From JBNKZU01 sp050301795 (lineage in GTDB: Bacteria; Pseudomonadota; Gammaproteobacteria; Thiohalomonadales; Thiohalomonadaceae), in NCBI GenBank assembly GCA_050301795.1, contig JBNKZU010000016.1, forward strand, positions 1-64,000: 64,000 bases of DNA, read 5' to 3'. Below, piece by piece: positions 16,733 to 25,240 of the stretch. Positions within the stretch are counted from its first letter, which is position 1; each line of letters begins with the position of its first letter. The notes under the pieces are model-generated. The model searched no databases. It saw nothing but the letters and a program-made list of their open reading frames with translations, and was not told the DNA's origin. The position numbers were made by a program, and so were the translations under genes.

Positions 16733-18882
16733 TGTCACAACTCAACTACCAGATTATTACCCTTTGTCGAGCTTATGCTGCAATATTATTCACTCGTCAT
16801 AGTCTGGTTGGTTTGCTTTTTATCCTTGCAACATTTATCTACCCTAATGCTGGAATCAGCGGTTTGATTGGTGCGATTTCAGGTTTGACGACAGCGACAC
16901 TGTTGCGTTTTCCAAATCTTAAAACGGGTCTCTATATCTACAATAGTCTGTTAACGGGATTGTCACTTGGCATCGTTTACAAGTTTGACCAGCATCTATT
17001 GATACTGATTGTAGCGGGTGCTGCAATCGCGGTCTTTTTAACCGTAGCAATAAGTGACTTCTTCTGGCGTTTAGGACAACTACCTGCACTGAGCATTCCA
17101 TTTATCTTGTCAGCACTCATTGTTGCGTTTGCGGCGCGAAGTTATGGCACCTTAAGCAGCTATTTAACGCCACAAATCCCTTTGGATATCTACTTTTCAT
17201 TAGGGATTGATCGGTTTTTATCAGCCTTGGGCACAGTATTTTTTACGACACACCCTCTCGCAGGTTTGATGTTATTGATGGGGTTGTTGATCACATCTCG
17301 CTATTTAACGCTACTAGCGATTTGTGGCTATATCGCCGGGCATAGCTTCTATCTCTATATCTCTGGCAGTACACATCCTGGCATGGATACCTTTACCAGT
17401 TTTAACTACATGCTAAGTGCAATGGCTGTTGGCGGTATCTTTACCATTCCATCACGTTCAGGTTTTGTTTTGGCAATGGTTGCAGCAATTATCACTGCAC
17501 TTGTAACCAGTGCCACACAAAGCCTTATGTTGTTATACAACCTGCCTGTTATGGCGATCCCATTTTTGGCTACAACAATGGTGATCCTGTTAGCACTGAG
17601 CAAACGGGTGCAAAACGAATATCCGATCCTCACACTAGCCAATCCTCAACTACCTGAAATAAGCGCTGAAGATCAACGGCTCTATAGATCACGCAGTAAA
17701 TATAACGATTCAACGCCAATACTGTTACCTGTGATTGGTAAATGGAATATCTATCAGGGGTTTAATGGCAAGCATACCCATCAGGCACCATGGCAACATG
17801 CACTCGATTTTTATATTGAACACGACGGAAAGAGTTATCGAAATGAAGGTGCCCACGTTACGGATTACTACTGTTTTGACCTTCCGGTGGTCTCGCCAGT
17901 CTACGGTCAGGTGATTAAAACCGTAAACCACATTGCAGATAATGTGATCGGCCAGGTCAATACGACTGAAAACTGGGGAAACCATATATTGATTCAGTTA
18001 CAAAATGGTCGATATTTACTGCTGGCACATCTACGTCAGAATAGTGTGGTTGTTGAAAACGGAGCCTGGATCAATCCGGGAGATCGCCTTGGGAGTTGTG
18101 GTAATAGCGGGAGATCACCGCAACCACACCTCCATTGTCAGCTACAAAAGAGCGCCTTACTAGGAAGTGAAACGGTACCATTCCATCTGAGTTCGATCAT
18201 TATCAGTCATAAGAAACAGCCACGGTTCATGTTTGCATCACGCCCTAAGGAGGGCGATCAAATCTCAACTGCACTTGGTCAATCAAACATTAAGACGGCG
18301 CTCGACTTTTCGGTTGGTAAGCAACTCTTTTATGAGATAGACGATCATAAAAGTAAACAGGAGATCGGTTTTTATGTTGATATCGATCTGTTAGGTAAAC
18401 TGACATTAAATGCAGAAAATGGCGCCTCGGTTCAGTTTAGTCATGACTATGGCGTGTTAAGTTTTTATAAACGTAATCACATCCCAAACATCTATTTAGA
18501 CGCGCTGGTATTAGCCATCAGTAGTACTCCTCTGGGGCAGGGCACGTTAAGTTGGACAGATGCTCCCTCCTATCGATTAAGTCAAAGCAGTCAAAAAGCT
18601 CTGTTTTATGGTTTTCTTTTTCCGTTAGGGAAAGGGTATGAGAGTCGTTACCGCCGTATGGTGCTTGAAAAGGATCAGCAGTGGAAACAGAACGGTGAAC
18701 ACAAGCTCTCATTTTCTGGCTTGAATCTCGATAAGCGCAAAACGGAAGTTATCTATTCAGTCAACAGCGGTATTGAGTATTTCTCGCTCAAAAGTGATTC
18801 CATAATGATCAAAGCCAGCCTTAAGGCGGTTGGTCAAAAGTCGGATCAGGGCATTCCGGGGTGGAAACATGAATCCTATTAA
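16729..18882 (+). CDS. Urea-transporter-like membrane protein fused to M23-type peptidase domain
   Basis: The first about 290 residues are many membrane helices with the feel of the urea transporter family (repeated NSLLTGLSLG and TSFNYMLSAMAVGG motifs). A soluble region follows, with M23/LytM metal-binding motifs: QHALDF (about 350), LAHLRQNS, and HLH in QPHLHCQ (about 465). M23 peptidases cut peptidoglycan peptides, and the domain would lie outside the inner membrane. About 200 further beta-rich residues complete 717. The start may be ATG 16729 or 16732. The stop lies 14 bp inside the next gene. The combination is unusual, although I recall similar fusions in some proteobacteria. It could carry the operon's small product and act on the cell wall, or the M23 part may have lost catalysis. 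Confidence 0.75.
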   Translation: MMSQLNYQIITLCRAYAAILFTRHSLVGLLFILATFIYPNAGISGLIGAISGLTTATLLRFPNLKTGLYIYNSLLTGLSLGIVYKFDQHLLILIVAGAAIAVFLTVAISDFFWRLGQLPALSIPFILSALIVAFAARSYGTLSSYLTPQIPLDIYFSLGIDRFLSALGTVFFTTHPLAGLMLLMGLLITSRYLTLLAICGYIAGHSFYLYISGSTHPGMDTFTSFNYMLSAMAVGGIFTIPSRSGFVLAMVAAIITALVTSATQSLMLLYNLPVMAIPFLATTMVILLALSKRVQNEYPILTLANPQLPEISAEDQRLYRSRSKYNDSTPILLPVIGKWNIYQGFNGKHTHQAPWQHALDFYIEHDGKSYRNEGAHVTDYYCFDLPVVSPVYGQVIKTVNHIADNVIGQVNTTENWGNHILIQLQNGRYLLLAHLRQNSVVVENGAWINPGDRLGSCGNSGRSPQPHLHCQLQKSALLGSETVPFHLSSIIISHKKQPRFMFASRPKEGDQISTALGQSNIKTALDFSVGKQLFYEIDDHKSKQEIGFYVDIDLLGKLTLNAENGASVQFSHDYGVLSFYKRNHIPNIYLDALVLAISSTPLGQGTLSWTDAPSYRLSQSSQKALFYGFLFPLGKGYESRYRRMVLEKDQQWKQNGEHKLSFSGLNLDKRKTEVIYSVNSGIEYFSLKSDSIMIKASLKAVGQKSDQGIPGWKHESY

Positions 18883-19756
18883 AATCGCCGTGTTCGTGTT
18901 GATGATGAATATCACTCAACCCACATTAGCCGGTACTTCGCCCTGGTATCACTATTTTGCACTACAAGGTTCTAGCGTTATCTCGACCACCAATCCGGAT
19001 AAAAGCGGTCAATACTCAGGTAAAGTTGAGTATGGTGCAGATTATCTTGAGCAATATGGATATGGCCTCGGTTATGAATATAGTGGTATCTCATTCCAAA
19101 GTGGCACTATCGTCAATCAACACAAGTTGAATGCTTCACTATGGACGATGTTTTCACCCGATTTTATTTCAGGAAGAGGCACAATCATCGCGGATGCTCA
19201 GTTGTTAAATAATAATGATAATAGTCAAGGGACAGATCGTGTTAGCAATCTGATTGTGAGTGCAAGATATGTGACACCAGAAAATCAATTCTCAATCATG
19301 CCCACGATTTCATTGTCACAATATCCTAATCAAGTGGATGTAAAGCAGAGTGAGCTTGAAATCGGCTTCGCTTTTAATCAACAGTGGGATTGGTTGAGTG
19401 CCAAATCCATTACGATTCAACTGCCGGATAAAACGATTACCGGACAACAAGAGTATTCAGCATTCAATTTAAGCCTTACTCACTACCTTAAGCCGTCAAA
19501 TACAAAACGACATCTACAGAGTGTTACCGGACATATCAGTTTTGGGGAGCGGTTTTATTACGTTAATACCGTTACCAAAGGTATATACAACCTCAATGAA
19601 ACGATCGATTTCTCAACAGGTATCGATTTTAACTACAGGCTCAATAAACAAGATCAATTTCTGTTTGGTGTAGGTGTTGAGGGCTACAAAATAGTTGCAT
19701 CAGGTGATCGGTATCAGCTCGGTTATCTGTATGGTCGCTATCAGATGAATTGGTAA
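18869..19756 (+). CDS. Predicted outer-membrane beta-barrel protein, function unknown
   Basis: ATG 18869 is preferred because it begins a clean signal peptide (MNPIKIAVFVLMMNITQPTLAG); an upstream in-frame ATG at 18830 would bury it. The mature protein has alternating strands with many Tyr, Gln and Asn and ends in Trp (GRYQMNW), as outer-membrane proteins do. No specific family is recognised. It overlaps the transporter gene by 14 bp and is followed by the TPR gene after 22 bp, so it belongs to the same operon. It may form the outer-membrane exit or anchoring pore of that system, by inference. Confidence 0.7.
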   Translation: MNPIKIAVFVLMMNITQPTLAGTSPWYHYFALQGSSVISTTNPDKSGQYSGKVEYGADYLEQYGYGLGYEYSGISFQSGTIVNQHKLNASLWTMFSPDFISGRGTIIADAQLLNNNDNSQGTDRVSNLIVSARYVTPENQFSIMPTISLSQYPNQVDVKQSELEIGFAFNQQWDWLSAKSITIQLPDKTITGQQEYSAFNLSLTHYLKPSNTKRHLQSVTGHISFGERFYYVNTVTKGIYNLNETIDFSTGIDFNYRLNKQDQFLFGVGVEGYKIVASGDRYQLGYLYGRYQMNW

Positions 19757-19778
19757 TTTCAACAACAGGACAACAGTC

Positions 19779-20378
19779 ATGAAAACAGCTATCACATATT
19801 TACTATTCGTACTTTTAAGTCAATCAGTATTGGCTGAAGAGTCGTTATGGTCTAAATCCTATCTATTGGAGTCAGAGGGTAAGTATCAACAGGCAGCCGC
19901 AGTATTAGAGCCGGTATTATCTGAAAGCGGAATCGGTGAATATGGATGGTTACGAACAGGCTGGTTGCACTACTTGCAGGCAAACTATAACGACTCAAGG
20001 AAGGCTTACCTTAAAGCGCTTGATCTTAACAACCAATCAATCGATGCCCGACTGGGAATAATACTTCCATTGCTGGCGAAGCAGCGTTACAGAGAAGTTG
20101 AGTACTATGCCAATCAGATCATCTCCATCGATCCATGGAATTTAAAGGCAAATGTCTATTTGATGCTCGTTGAAGAGGTTAATAAAGAGTGGAGTACTTT
20201 AGCTCAACATGCTCAACGGGTGTCACAACGCTATCCGACAGATGCCGATTCCCTGGTCTATCTAGCCCGTGCTTATGCATGGCTTGGAGAGTCAGATTTA
20301 GCAAAGCGGGTATATCAACGGGTACAGATGATCTATCCCACAAATATTGAGGCGAGCTATTACATTAATAATAATTAA
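19779..20378 (+). CDS. Secreted TPR-repeat protein
   Basis: A signal peptide (about 1-20, ending VLAEE) is followed by four to five tetratricopeptide repeats (about 21-190), with A/Y/L patterns such as GKYQQAAAVLEPVL, ANYNDSRKAYLKAL and YAWLGESDLAKRVYQRV. It therefore lies in the periplasm, probably as a scaffold for other envelope proteins of this operon. The gene starts 22 bp after the barrel gene, with AACAGGA upstream. It is the last gene before a repeat element. Confidence 0.8.
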   Translation: MKTAITYLLFVLLSQSVLAEESLWSKSYLLESEGKYQQAAAVLEPVLSESGIGEYGWLRTGWLHYLQANYNDSRKAYLKALDLNNQSIDARLGIILPLLAKQRYREVEYYANQIISIDPWNLKANVYLMLVEEVNKEWSTLAQHAQRVSQRYPTDADSLVYLARAYAWLGESDLAKRVYQRVQMIYPTNIEASYYINNN

Positions 20379-20383
20379 GGAGA

Positions 20384-20658
20384 CTCTAATCTACTGGTCA
20401 TTGCGACGACTGCATGGAAGCAGGAGGTAGAGCAACGCATGGAGCAGTTGCCGACGACTGCATGGCAGGAATTGTTCCTGACAATTCTCTGCACTTCCAC
20501 CATCCTTGGCGGTTGAATGCAGGAGGTACGAGGACAGGAGTCCGAGGTAGAACGACTCACAAGGGCAGGAAGCCCGCAGGTAGAATAATGCAGGAGCAAT
20601 TATCGAGGAGACAAAGTCGAGAGCAACGCATGCAGTCGTTCACTACGTTCGCAATGAC
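20384..20658. mobile_element. MITE-like element with terminal inverted repeats
   Basis: A left end GTCATTGCGA (20397-20406) and right end TCGCAATGAC (20649-20658) are exact inverted repeats enclosing 262 bp. Longer partial pairing continues inside: CGACGACTGCATGG (20404-20417) against GCATGCAGTCGTT (20628-20640). The first motif is also repeated directly at 20452-20465. No transposase is encoded, and the frame across it has no real gene character. GTCATTGCGA-type ends are common in non-autonomous bacterial repeats, from general recall. The 28 bp at 20384-20411 recur with one mismatch at 58478-58505 on the other strand. Confidence 0.65.
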
Positions 20659-20756
20659 TGATTTGTGTCACTTCGTCAGAATCTCCTTAATGAGGCTACA
20701 TTAAAAGGCTACTCATTTGTTATTTGATGTTGATTTGATATGCTCAGAGCCAATAA

Positions 20757-21542
20757 ATGTCACGGCTCAATTTCATTTCAATGCAACTTCGCCTATTCAT
20801 TATATGGATACTCTTAATGTGTCTATCTGGATGCGCCACTCTGGATAGACCATCGGGCTATTATCAGCAGGCTGCATTAAATGCCTTATACGATCCCTAT
20901 ACCATCGTTCCATTGACGGGTTCGGTGGTTTTCACGTTGGGCGATTTTGATCAACAGACCTCTGATTGGGCGCAACGTAAAACTCCAATCTTCGGTTCGG
21001 CTCAGGACGCATTAGATGCAAGCGATCGCCTACGATACACTGTTGATACTGCGGCCTCATTGATGATTTTGGCAGCGCCGGTTAATGATGATGAAAACTG
21101 GTTGTATAAAAAAAGTATCGGCTTTTTAAATGCTTCGGTATCTCACTCAATAACCCTGAATTTAACGGGAGTACTCAAGCGTGAAACTCGCCGGGATAGG
21201 CCTAACGGTAGTGGTAGCCTTGACAGCTTTCCTTCAGCACATAGCTCTACTGCATGGAACTATGCCTCAGTCGGAAGACGCTTCAATCATGAGTCAACCT
21301 ATAGTGATGGTATTAAACAGTCACTGGATATCGGAATGAGTCTCGCAGCTGCCGGGGTTTCATGGGCACGGGTTGAAGGAGGAGTTCACTATCCTAGCGA
21401 TGTGCTCTTTGGCGCGGCATTAGGTAACTTCTTTGGACTCTTTGTGTATGACAGCTTTTTGGGAGCGCATCAATCCGATTTAAGGATCACATTCAATTCA
21501 AATCCACAATCCAGACAAATATTTTTGTCGGGACGGTTTTAA
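20757..21542 (+). CDS. PAP2-superfamily phosphatase, likely lipoprotein
   Basis: All three acid-phosphatase/PAP2 motifs are present: KRETRRDRP (K-x6-RP), FPSAHSS (PSAH), and RVEGGVHYPSD (R-x5-H-x3-D). A hydrophobic N-terminus ending in LSGCA is a lipobox, so the domain is probably anchored in the periplasm. The family removes phosphate from lipid phosphates such as undecaprenyl or phosphatidate derivatives. The gene follows a MITE-like element and precedes tusA by 60 bp. No strong Shine-Dalgarno is seen before ATG 20757. The substrate is not known. Confidence 0.85.
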   Translation: MSRLNFISMQLRLFIIWILLMCLSGCATLDRPSGYYQQAALNALYDPYTIVPLTGSVVFTLGDFDQQTSDWAQRKTPIFGSAQDALDASDRLRYTVDTAASLMILAAPVNDDENWLYKKSIGFLNASVSHSITLNLTGVLKRETRRDRPNGSGSLDSFPSAHSSTAWNYASVGRRFNHESTYSDGIKQSLDIGMSLAAAGVSWARVEGGVHYPSDVLFGAALGNFFGLFVYDSFLGAHQSDLRITFNSNPQSRQIFLSGRF

Positions 21543-21601
21543 AGTGCTTGAGGTTATTTTGATATCTGTCTAACCTCTGTTTATGAATTGGAGTTGATAA
21601 A

Positions 21602-21841
21602 ATGAGTGAAGAGATAACTGTTACCAAAGAGATTGACCTTAGTGGGTTGAACTGTCCGTTACCTATCCTGAGAACCAAAGCCGCGTTTGCAAATATGGGC
21701 AAGGGAGAGGTACTGAAGATCACAGTAACTAACCCTGAGTTTCTAAGAGAGATCCACAATTTTTCAAAGCAGCTTGGATACCCCATCGTAGAAGAGAACA
21801 GTGGCGATTCCCCAATGACCTTCCTGTTACAAAAAAAATAA
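21602..21841 (+). CDS. TusA-family sulfurtransferase
   Basis: It is 79 residues with the signature LNCPLPILRTK, in which Cys18 of CPxP carries the persulfide. TusA proteins hand sulfur on in tRNA thiolation or in sulfur oxidation. The gene precedes a prenyltransferase gene by 20 bp. No tRNA-thiolation partner (TusBCD/E) is next to it, so which pathway it serves is open. The SulP and rhodanese-containing genes nearby fit sulfur traffic but do not prove it. The family assignment is firm. Confidence 0.9.
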   Translation: MSEEITVTKEIDLSGLNCPLPILRTKAAFANMGKGEVLKITVTNPEFLREIHNFSKQLGYPIVEENSGDSPMTFLLQKK

Positions 21842-21860
21842 CAACAAGGTTAATACCAAC

Positions 21861-22763
21861 ATGCGTATTTCAGATTTTATGGGGCTGATAAGGGCACCCT
21901 TTTTACTCATAACCCCTATTTGTATCTTCTTGGGATATGCTGTTGCGATACATGAGCAGGGGGCGATCAACGTCCTGTATGCAATTCTGGCGATGATTGC
22001 TGCACTTGCTGCACATATCGCTGTTAATGCGTTAAATGAATACTACGACTTTCAGACCGGACTGGATCTTAAAACGGAACGAACCCCCTTCAGCGGTGGA
22101 AGCGGCACACTACCACTAAAGCCAGAGCTGGCACATATTGCGATGCGAATCTCCATCATCTCCTTAGCGGTTCTCTTTGCGATAGGGTGTTATTTTGTCT
22201 CCATCTATGGGTTTGCACTTATACCATTGGGATTAACAGGATTGCTGATTGTGGTGCTCTACACCCAGTGGATCACCCGTCACCCATTGATCTGCCTGAT
22301 CGCCCCTGGCCTAGGAATAGGGGTGTTAATGGTTGTCGGTACCCATTTTGTTCTAACAGGTGGTTACTCAATGACCGCATTGCTGGTCTCTCTTATTCCA
22401 TTTTTTCTCGTTAATAACCTTCTGTTATTAAATCAGTTACCGGATATCAAGGCGGATGAAGCGGTAGGACGTCGACATATCCCGGTACTGTACGGTACAA
22501 AAGTTGCGTCAACCATCTTTGTGTTTCAAATGTTTCTCGCCTATGCCGTACTCTTTTTTGTTGTGATAACAGGAATGCTACCTCTATGGTCTCTGGTCGG
22601 ACTGATCACTTTGGTATTGGCTGTACCATCATCAATGGGAGTGATGCGTTTTCAGCAAAACATTGAACGCCTGATCCCATCGATGGGGATGAATGTGGCA
22701 ATCAATCTCATCACACCATTTCTGGTAGCTGTTGGTCTGGTTATGCCAAATATTATCTCCTGA
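21861..22763 (+). CDS. UbiA-family prenyltransferase (MenA-like)
   Basis: This membrane protein of 300 residues has the two UbiA Asp motifs: NEYYDFQTGLD (D63, D69) and PDIKADEAVG (D195, D199). Eight to nine hydrophobic helices are visible. These enzymes attach prenyl chains to aromatic acceptors; 1,4-dihydroxy-2-naphthoate (menaquinone) type is the closest match in style, since the first motif has NxxxDxxxGxD. No other quinone gene is adjacent. The gene follows tusA by 20 bp and may share its transcript. Confidence 0.85.
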   Translation: MRISDFMGLIRAPFLLITPICIFLGYAVAIHEQGAINVLYAILAMIAALAAHIAVNALNEYYDFQTGLDLKTERTPFSGGSGTLPLKPELAHIAMRISIISLAVLFAIGCYFVSIYGFALIPLGLTGLLIVVLYTQWITRHPLICLIAPGLGIGVLMVVGTHFVLTGGYSMTALLVSLIPFFLVNNLLLLNQLPDIKADEAVGRRHIPVLYGTKVASTIFVFQMFLAYAVLFFVVITGMLPLWSLVGLITLVLAVPSSMGVMRFQQNIERLIPSMGMNVAINLITPFLVAVGLVMPNIIS

Positions 22764-22853
22764 CATAAAGCCTTAATTCCTGAACTGCAACCATAATTGG
22801 CCGGACACTGTCAGTGCGTCAGGGGTCAGTTATTACAATTAAAGGGGTGGAGG

Positions 22854-23981
22854 ATGAGTCAATCACGACTCATGAAAGATGGACTAGATATCCGAGCCGT
22901 CAAGAGAATCGCTAACAGCCTGGTTACTATTGAGCCGCAGTTTAAACAGAAGCATTTTATAGAACAGGTTCAATCACGTCTCGAAACACTGGAGCTGAAA
23001 CAGCGGGTTTCATTGATCATCGAGGTGCTTAACCAGCATCTCCCTGAACCTTTTTCTCAAACCGCCAAGATTCTGGAACAGATCCCGCAACACTGGATTG
23101 AAGGTGATGCTTCTGATCCACTAAAGGGGTTTGCTGCATGGCCGATGATCGACTATATCGGTGTCTATGGTCTTGCTGAACCGGACACTTCATTAGAGCT
23201 GCTAAAACATTTAACACATCTTTTTAGCGCGGAGTTCGCTATTCGGCCATTTATTCAGCAGAACCCACAGAGGGTGTTAGAGCGGTTAAGCGGATGGTGT
23301 GAGCATAGTGATGAACATGTTCGCAGATTAGTCTCAGAAGGGACGCGTCCAAGACTTCCTTGGGGTATTCAGCTCAAGGAATTTATTGATGATCCAGATC
23401 CACTCTTTGTGCTACTTGAGAATCTAATCGATGACAAGAGTGAATATGTCCGTCGTTCGGTTGCAAATAATTTGAATGATATCTCAAAGGATCACCCCAA
23501 AGCTGTGATCAAATTTTGCAAACAAATTGCAGCCAAGACTGATAAGAACCGGATGCGGTTGATCAGACATGCGACAAGAACACTTATTAAAAATGGTGAG
23601 CCAGAGGTGTTTCCACTTCTTGGCTATACCCCAGCCCCCTTAATTGAAAGCAATCGTTTTTCGCTTAAACACAAGCAGATTAAGCTAGGTGATGATTTGG
23701 TCATCGAGGTAGAAATTCGCTCGAAAAGCAACGAGCCACAACATGTGGTCATCGACTTCGCAATTGACTATCTCAGACAAAACAGAAGGCATAACCGCAA
23801 GGTATTTAAGGGGAGGGATCTCTATCTTCAGGAGCAAACACCGGTAACCATCTCCAAATCCTTTTCATTCAAACCAATTACGACAAGACGGCACTACCCG
23901 GGAAGACACTACATCGCACTACTGGTGAATGGTGTAGAGCATCACAAATGTCCTTTTATGGTACTTCCTTCATCAAACTAG
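22854..23981 (+). CDS. HEAT-repeat DNA-alkylation-repair-like protein (AlkD/AlkC-type)
   Basis: ATG 22854 is chosen because GGAGG lies right before it; an upstream in-frame start would add 19 residues with no support. The protein is built from paired helices (about 40-270). Motifs such as DEHVRRLVSEGTRPRLPW, SEYVRRSVANNLNDISKDHP and RHATRTLIKNG are typical of AlkC/AlkD-type DNA glycosylases. The last 100 residues form an extra beta domain, common in the AlkC subgroup. It would remove alkylated bases from DNA. No other repair gene is adjacent. The exact substrate range is not readable from sequence. Confidence 0.8.
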   Translation: MSQSRLMKDGLDIRAVKRIANSLVTIEPQFKQKHFIEQVQSRLETLELKQRVSLIIEVLNQHLPEPFSQTAKILEQIPQHWIEGDASDPLKGFAAWPMIDYIGVYGLAEPDTSLELLKHLTHLFSAEFAIRPFIQQNPQRVLERLSGWCEHSDEHVRRLVSEGTRPRLPWGIQLKEFIDDPDPLFVLLENLIDDKSEYVRRSVANNLNDISKDHPKAVIKFCKQIAAKTDKNRMRLIRHATRTLIKNGEPEVFPLLGYTPAPLIESNRFSLKHKQIKLGDDLVIEVEIRSKSNEPQHVVIDFAIDYLRQNRRHNRKVFKGRDLYLQEQTPVTISKSFSFKPITTRRHYPGRHYIALLVNGVEHHKCPFMVLPSSN

Positions 23982-24074
23982 GCAGCTTGAGCGATATGGT
24001 TTAGTCAACGGGCAGAGGACTGGCAAGCGCTGTGGTGATACTTTATCCATCACCACGAAGACGAAAGCGTTTAT

Positions 24075-25100
24075 TTAAAAGGATTCGGCGTTAATCCCGT
24101 TATTCAGATATTCGCAATTAAAGCCGTTCATGTGTAACAGATAGGCGGCAACCTTTGACTGAGAGCCGTCATCACAAAGGGTCAGAATCTTCCCGTTTTT
24201 GGGCAGTTTTAAGGTTTTAAAGCGAATCGCACGGAGCGGTATTGAAATGGTGTCGGGTAGATGCTCCATGGTTGCATGCTCTTTGTCCTTGCTTTTCTCC
24301 CGCACATCAACGACGGTGTGTTCTTCATGAAGTTGATTGCTCGATAGCCTTGCTATTGTTGGCAAATAGATCAGTTCTCTGAAATCATCACCATCTAGTT
24401 GTAACACGGTCGTGAGTGTTCTGGCACGAACCTGAGTCAGATGCGGTAGCTTTAACAAAATCGACTCTTCTCCAAATGTCTCCCCTGTTTTAATCGACTT
24501 TAGGCTTATCATCTCACCACTGTGGCTGGTCGAATGGTAGACAAACTCACATTCACCATCGGCAATGATATAAAAGCTATTATTTTGTGAATTCTGGTGA
24601 ATGATGATTTCACCTTTCCGATACTGCTTGGTGGTAAATTTCTGAGAAGCCTTTGCAGTCTGAAATGCACCGACACTTTTATTCAACGACTTTATCGCCA
24701 TGATGGTTGGATCTTTTACCGATCGTCTGCTGTGTTCAGGCGCTTCAATCTCAGGAATTCTGATGAACTTAATATTAGTACGGGCAATGGCGAAGAGCCT
24801 GCGGGGAATCACGTGATCAAGTGGTATTAGAGCCTCTTCACTGCCACCGTTAACCGATGAGATAAACTTCTCACCTTTGGTTAGTTTTGAGATCAGGCCA
24901 ACACGGCCTTTTAACAGATAGATCTTGTCTGAGCAGATATCGCCCTTCATAAAAAGGGTCTCACCCTTCTTCAGGGTCTCAACATGATAACGCTCTGAAA
25001 GAGCATCGAGTTCCTTTCTGGTTAATCGCTCAGTTGTACTGAGACTATGTTGTTCAGAAAGACCAAACGTAGTCTTTTTAGTATTAGGAAAGATTGTCAC
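24075..25100 (-). CDS. Double cyclic-nucleotide-binding-type domain with C-terminal rhodanese
   Basis: GTG at 25100 is preferred: AGGA lies before it, and the residues further upstream look untranslated. There are two CNB-like domains. The first has KKGETLFMKGDICSDKIYLL, and the second has RKGEIIIHQNSQNNSFYII with GETFGEESILLKLP. A rhodanese-like domain follows, with Cys330 by the longer numbering in LCDDGSQSK, matching the active-site loop. No helix-turn-helix is visible, so it is a sensor-type protein rather than a Crp regulator. It may couple nucleotide or redox sensing to sulfur transfer. It lies 140 bp downstream of the SulP gene on the same strand and could be co-transcribed. Confidence 0.8.
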   Translation of the reverse strand: MTIFPNTKKTTFGLSEQHSLSTTERLTRKELDALSERYHVETLKKGETLFMKGDICSDKIYLLKGRVGLISKLTKGEKFISSVNGGSEEALIPLDHVIPRRLFAIARTNIKFIRIPEIEAPEHSRRSVKDPTIMAIKSLNKSVGAFQTAKASQKFTTKQYRKGEIIIHQNSQNNSFYIIADGECEFVYHSTSHSGEMISLKSIKTGETFGEESILLKLPHLTQVRARTLTTVLQLDGDDFRELIYLPTIARLSSNQLHEEHTVVDVREKSKDKEHATMEHLPDTISIPLRAIRFKTLKLPKNGKILTLCDDGSQSKVAAYLLHMNGFNCEYLNNGINAESF

Positions 25101-25240
25101 CCTAAAAGTCCTGCATATTTTATTATTAATGTGTGGTCTTAATTTAGCACAATAGACATACAAATAAAGTGGATATTGCAGTGATTATTGAAATTTTTTT
25201 ATATGTCTAGGGTGACATGACGGACATGTCTCTGAATCAC

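Noticed and set aside
20414..20704. Open frame inside the MITE-like element
   Set aside because: Its translation is repeat sequence with no protein character, and it spans the terminal inverted repeat.
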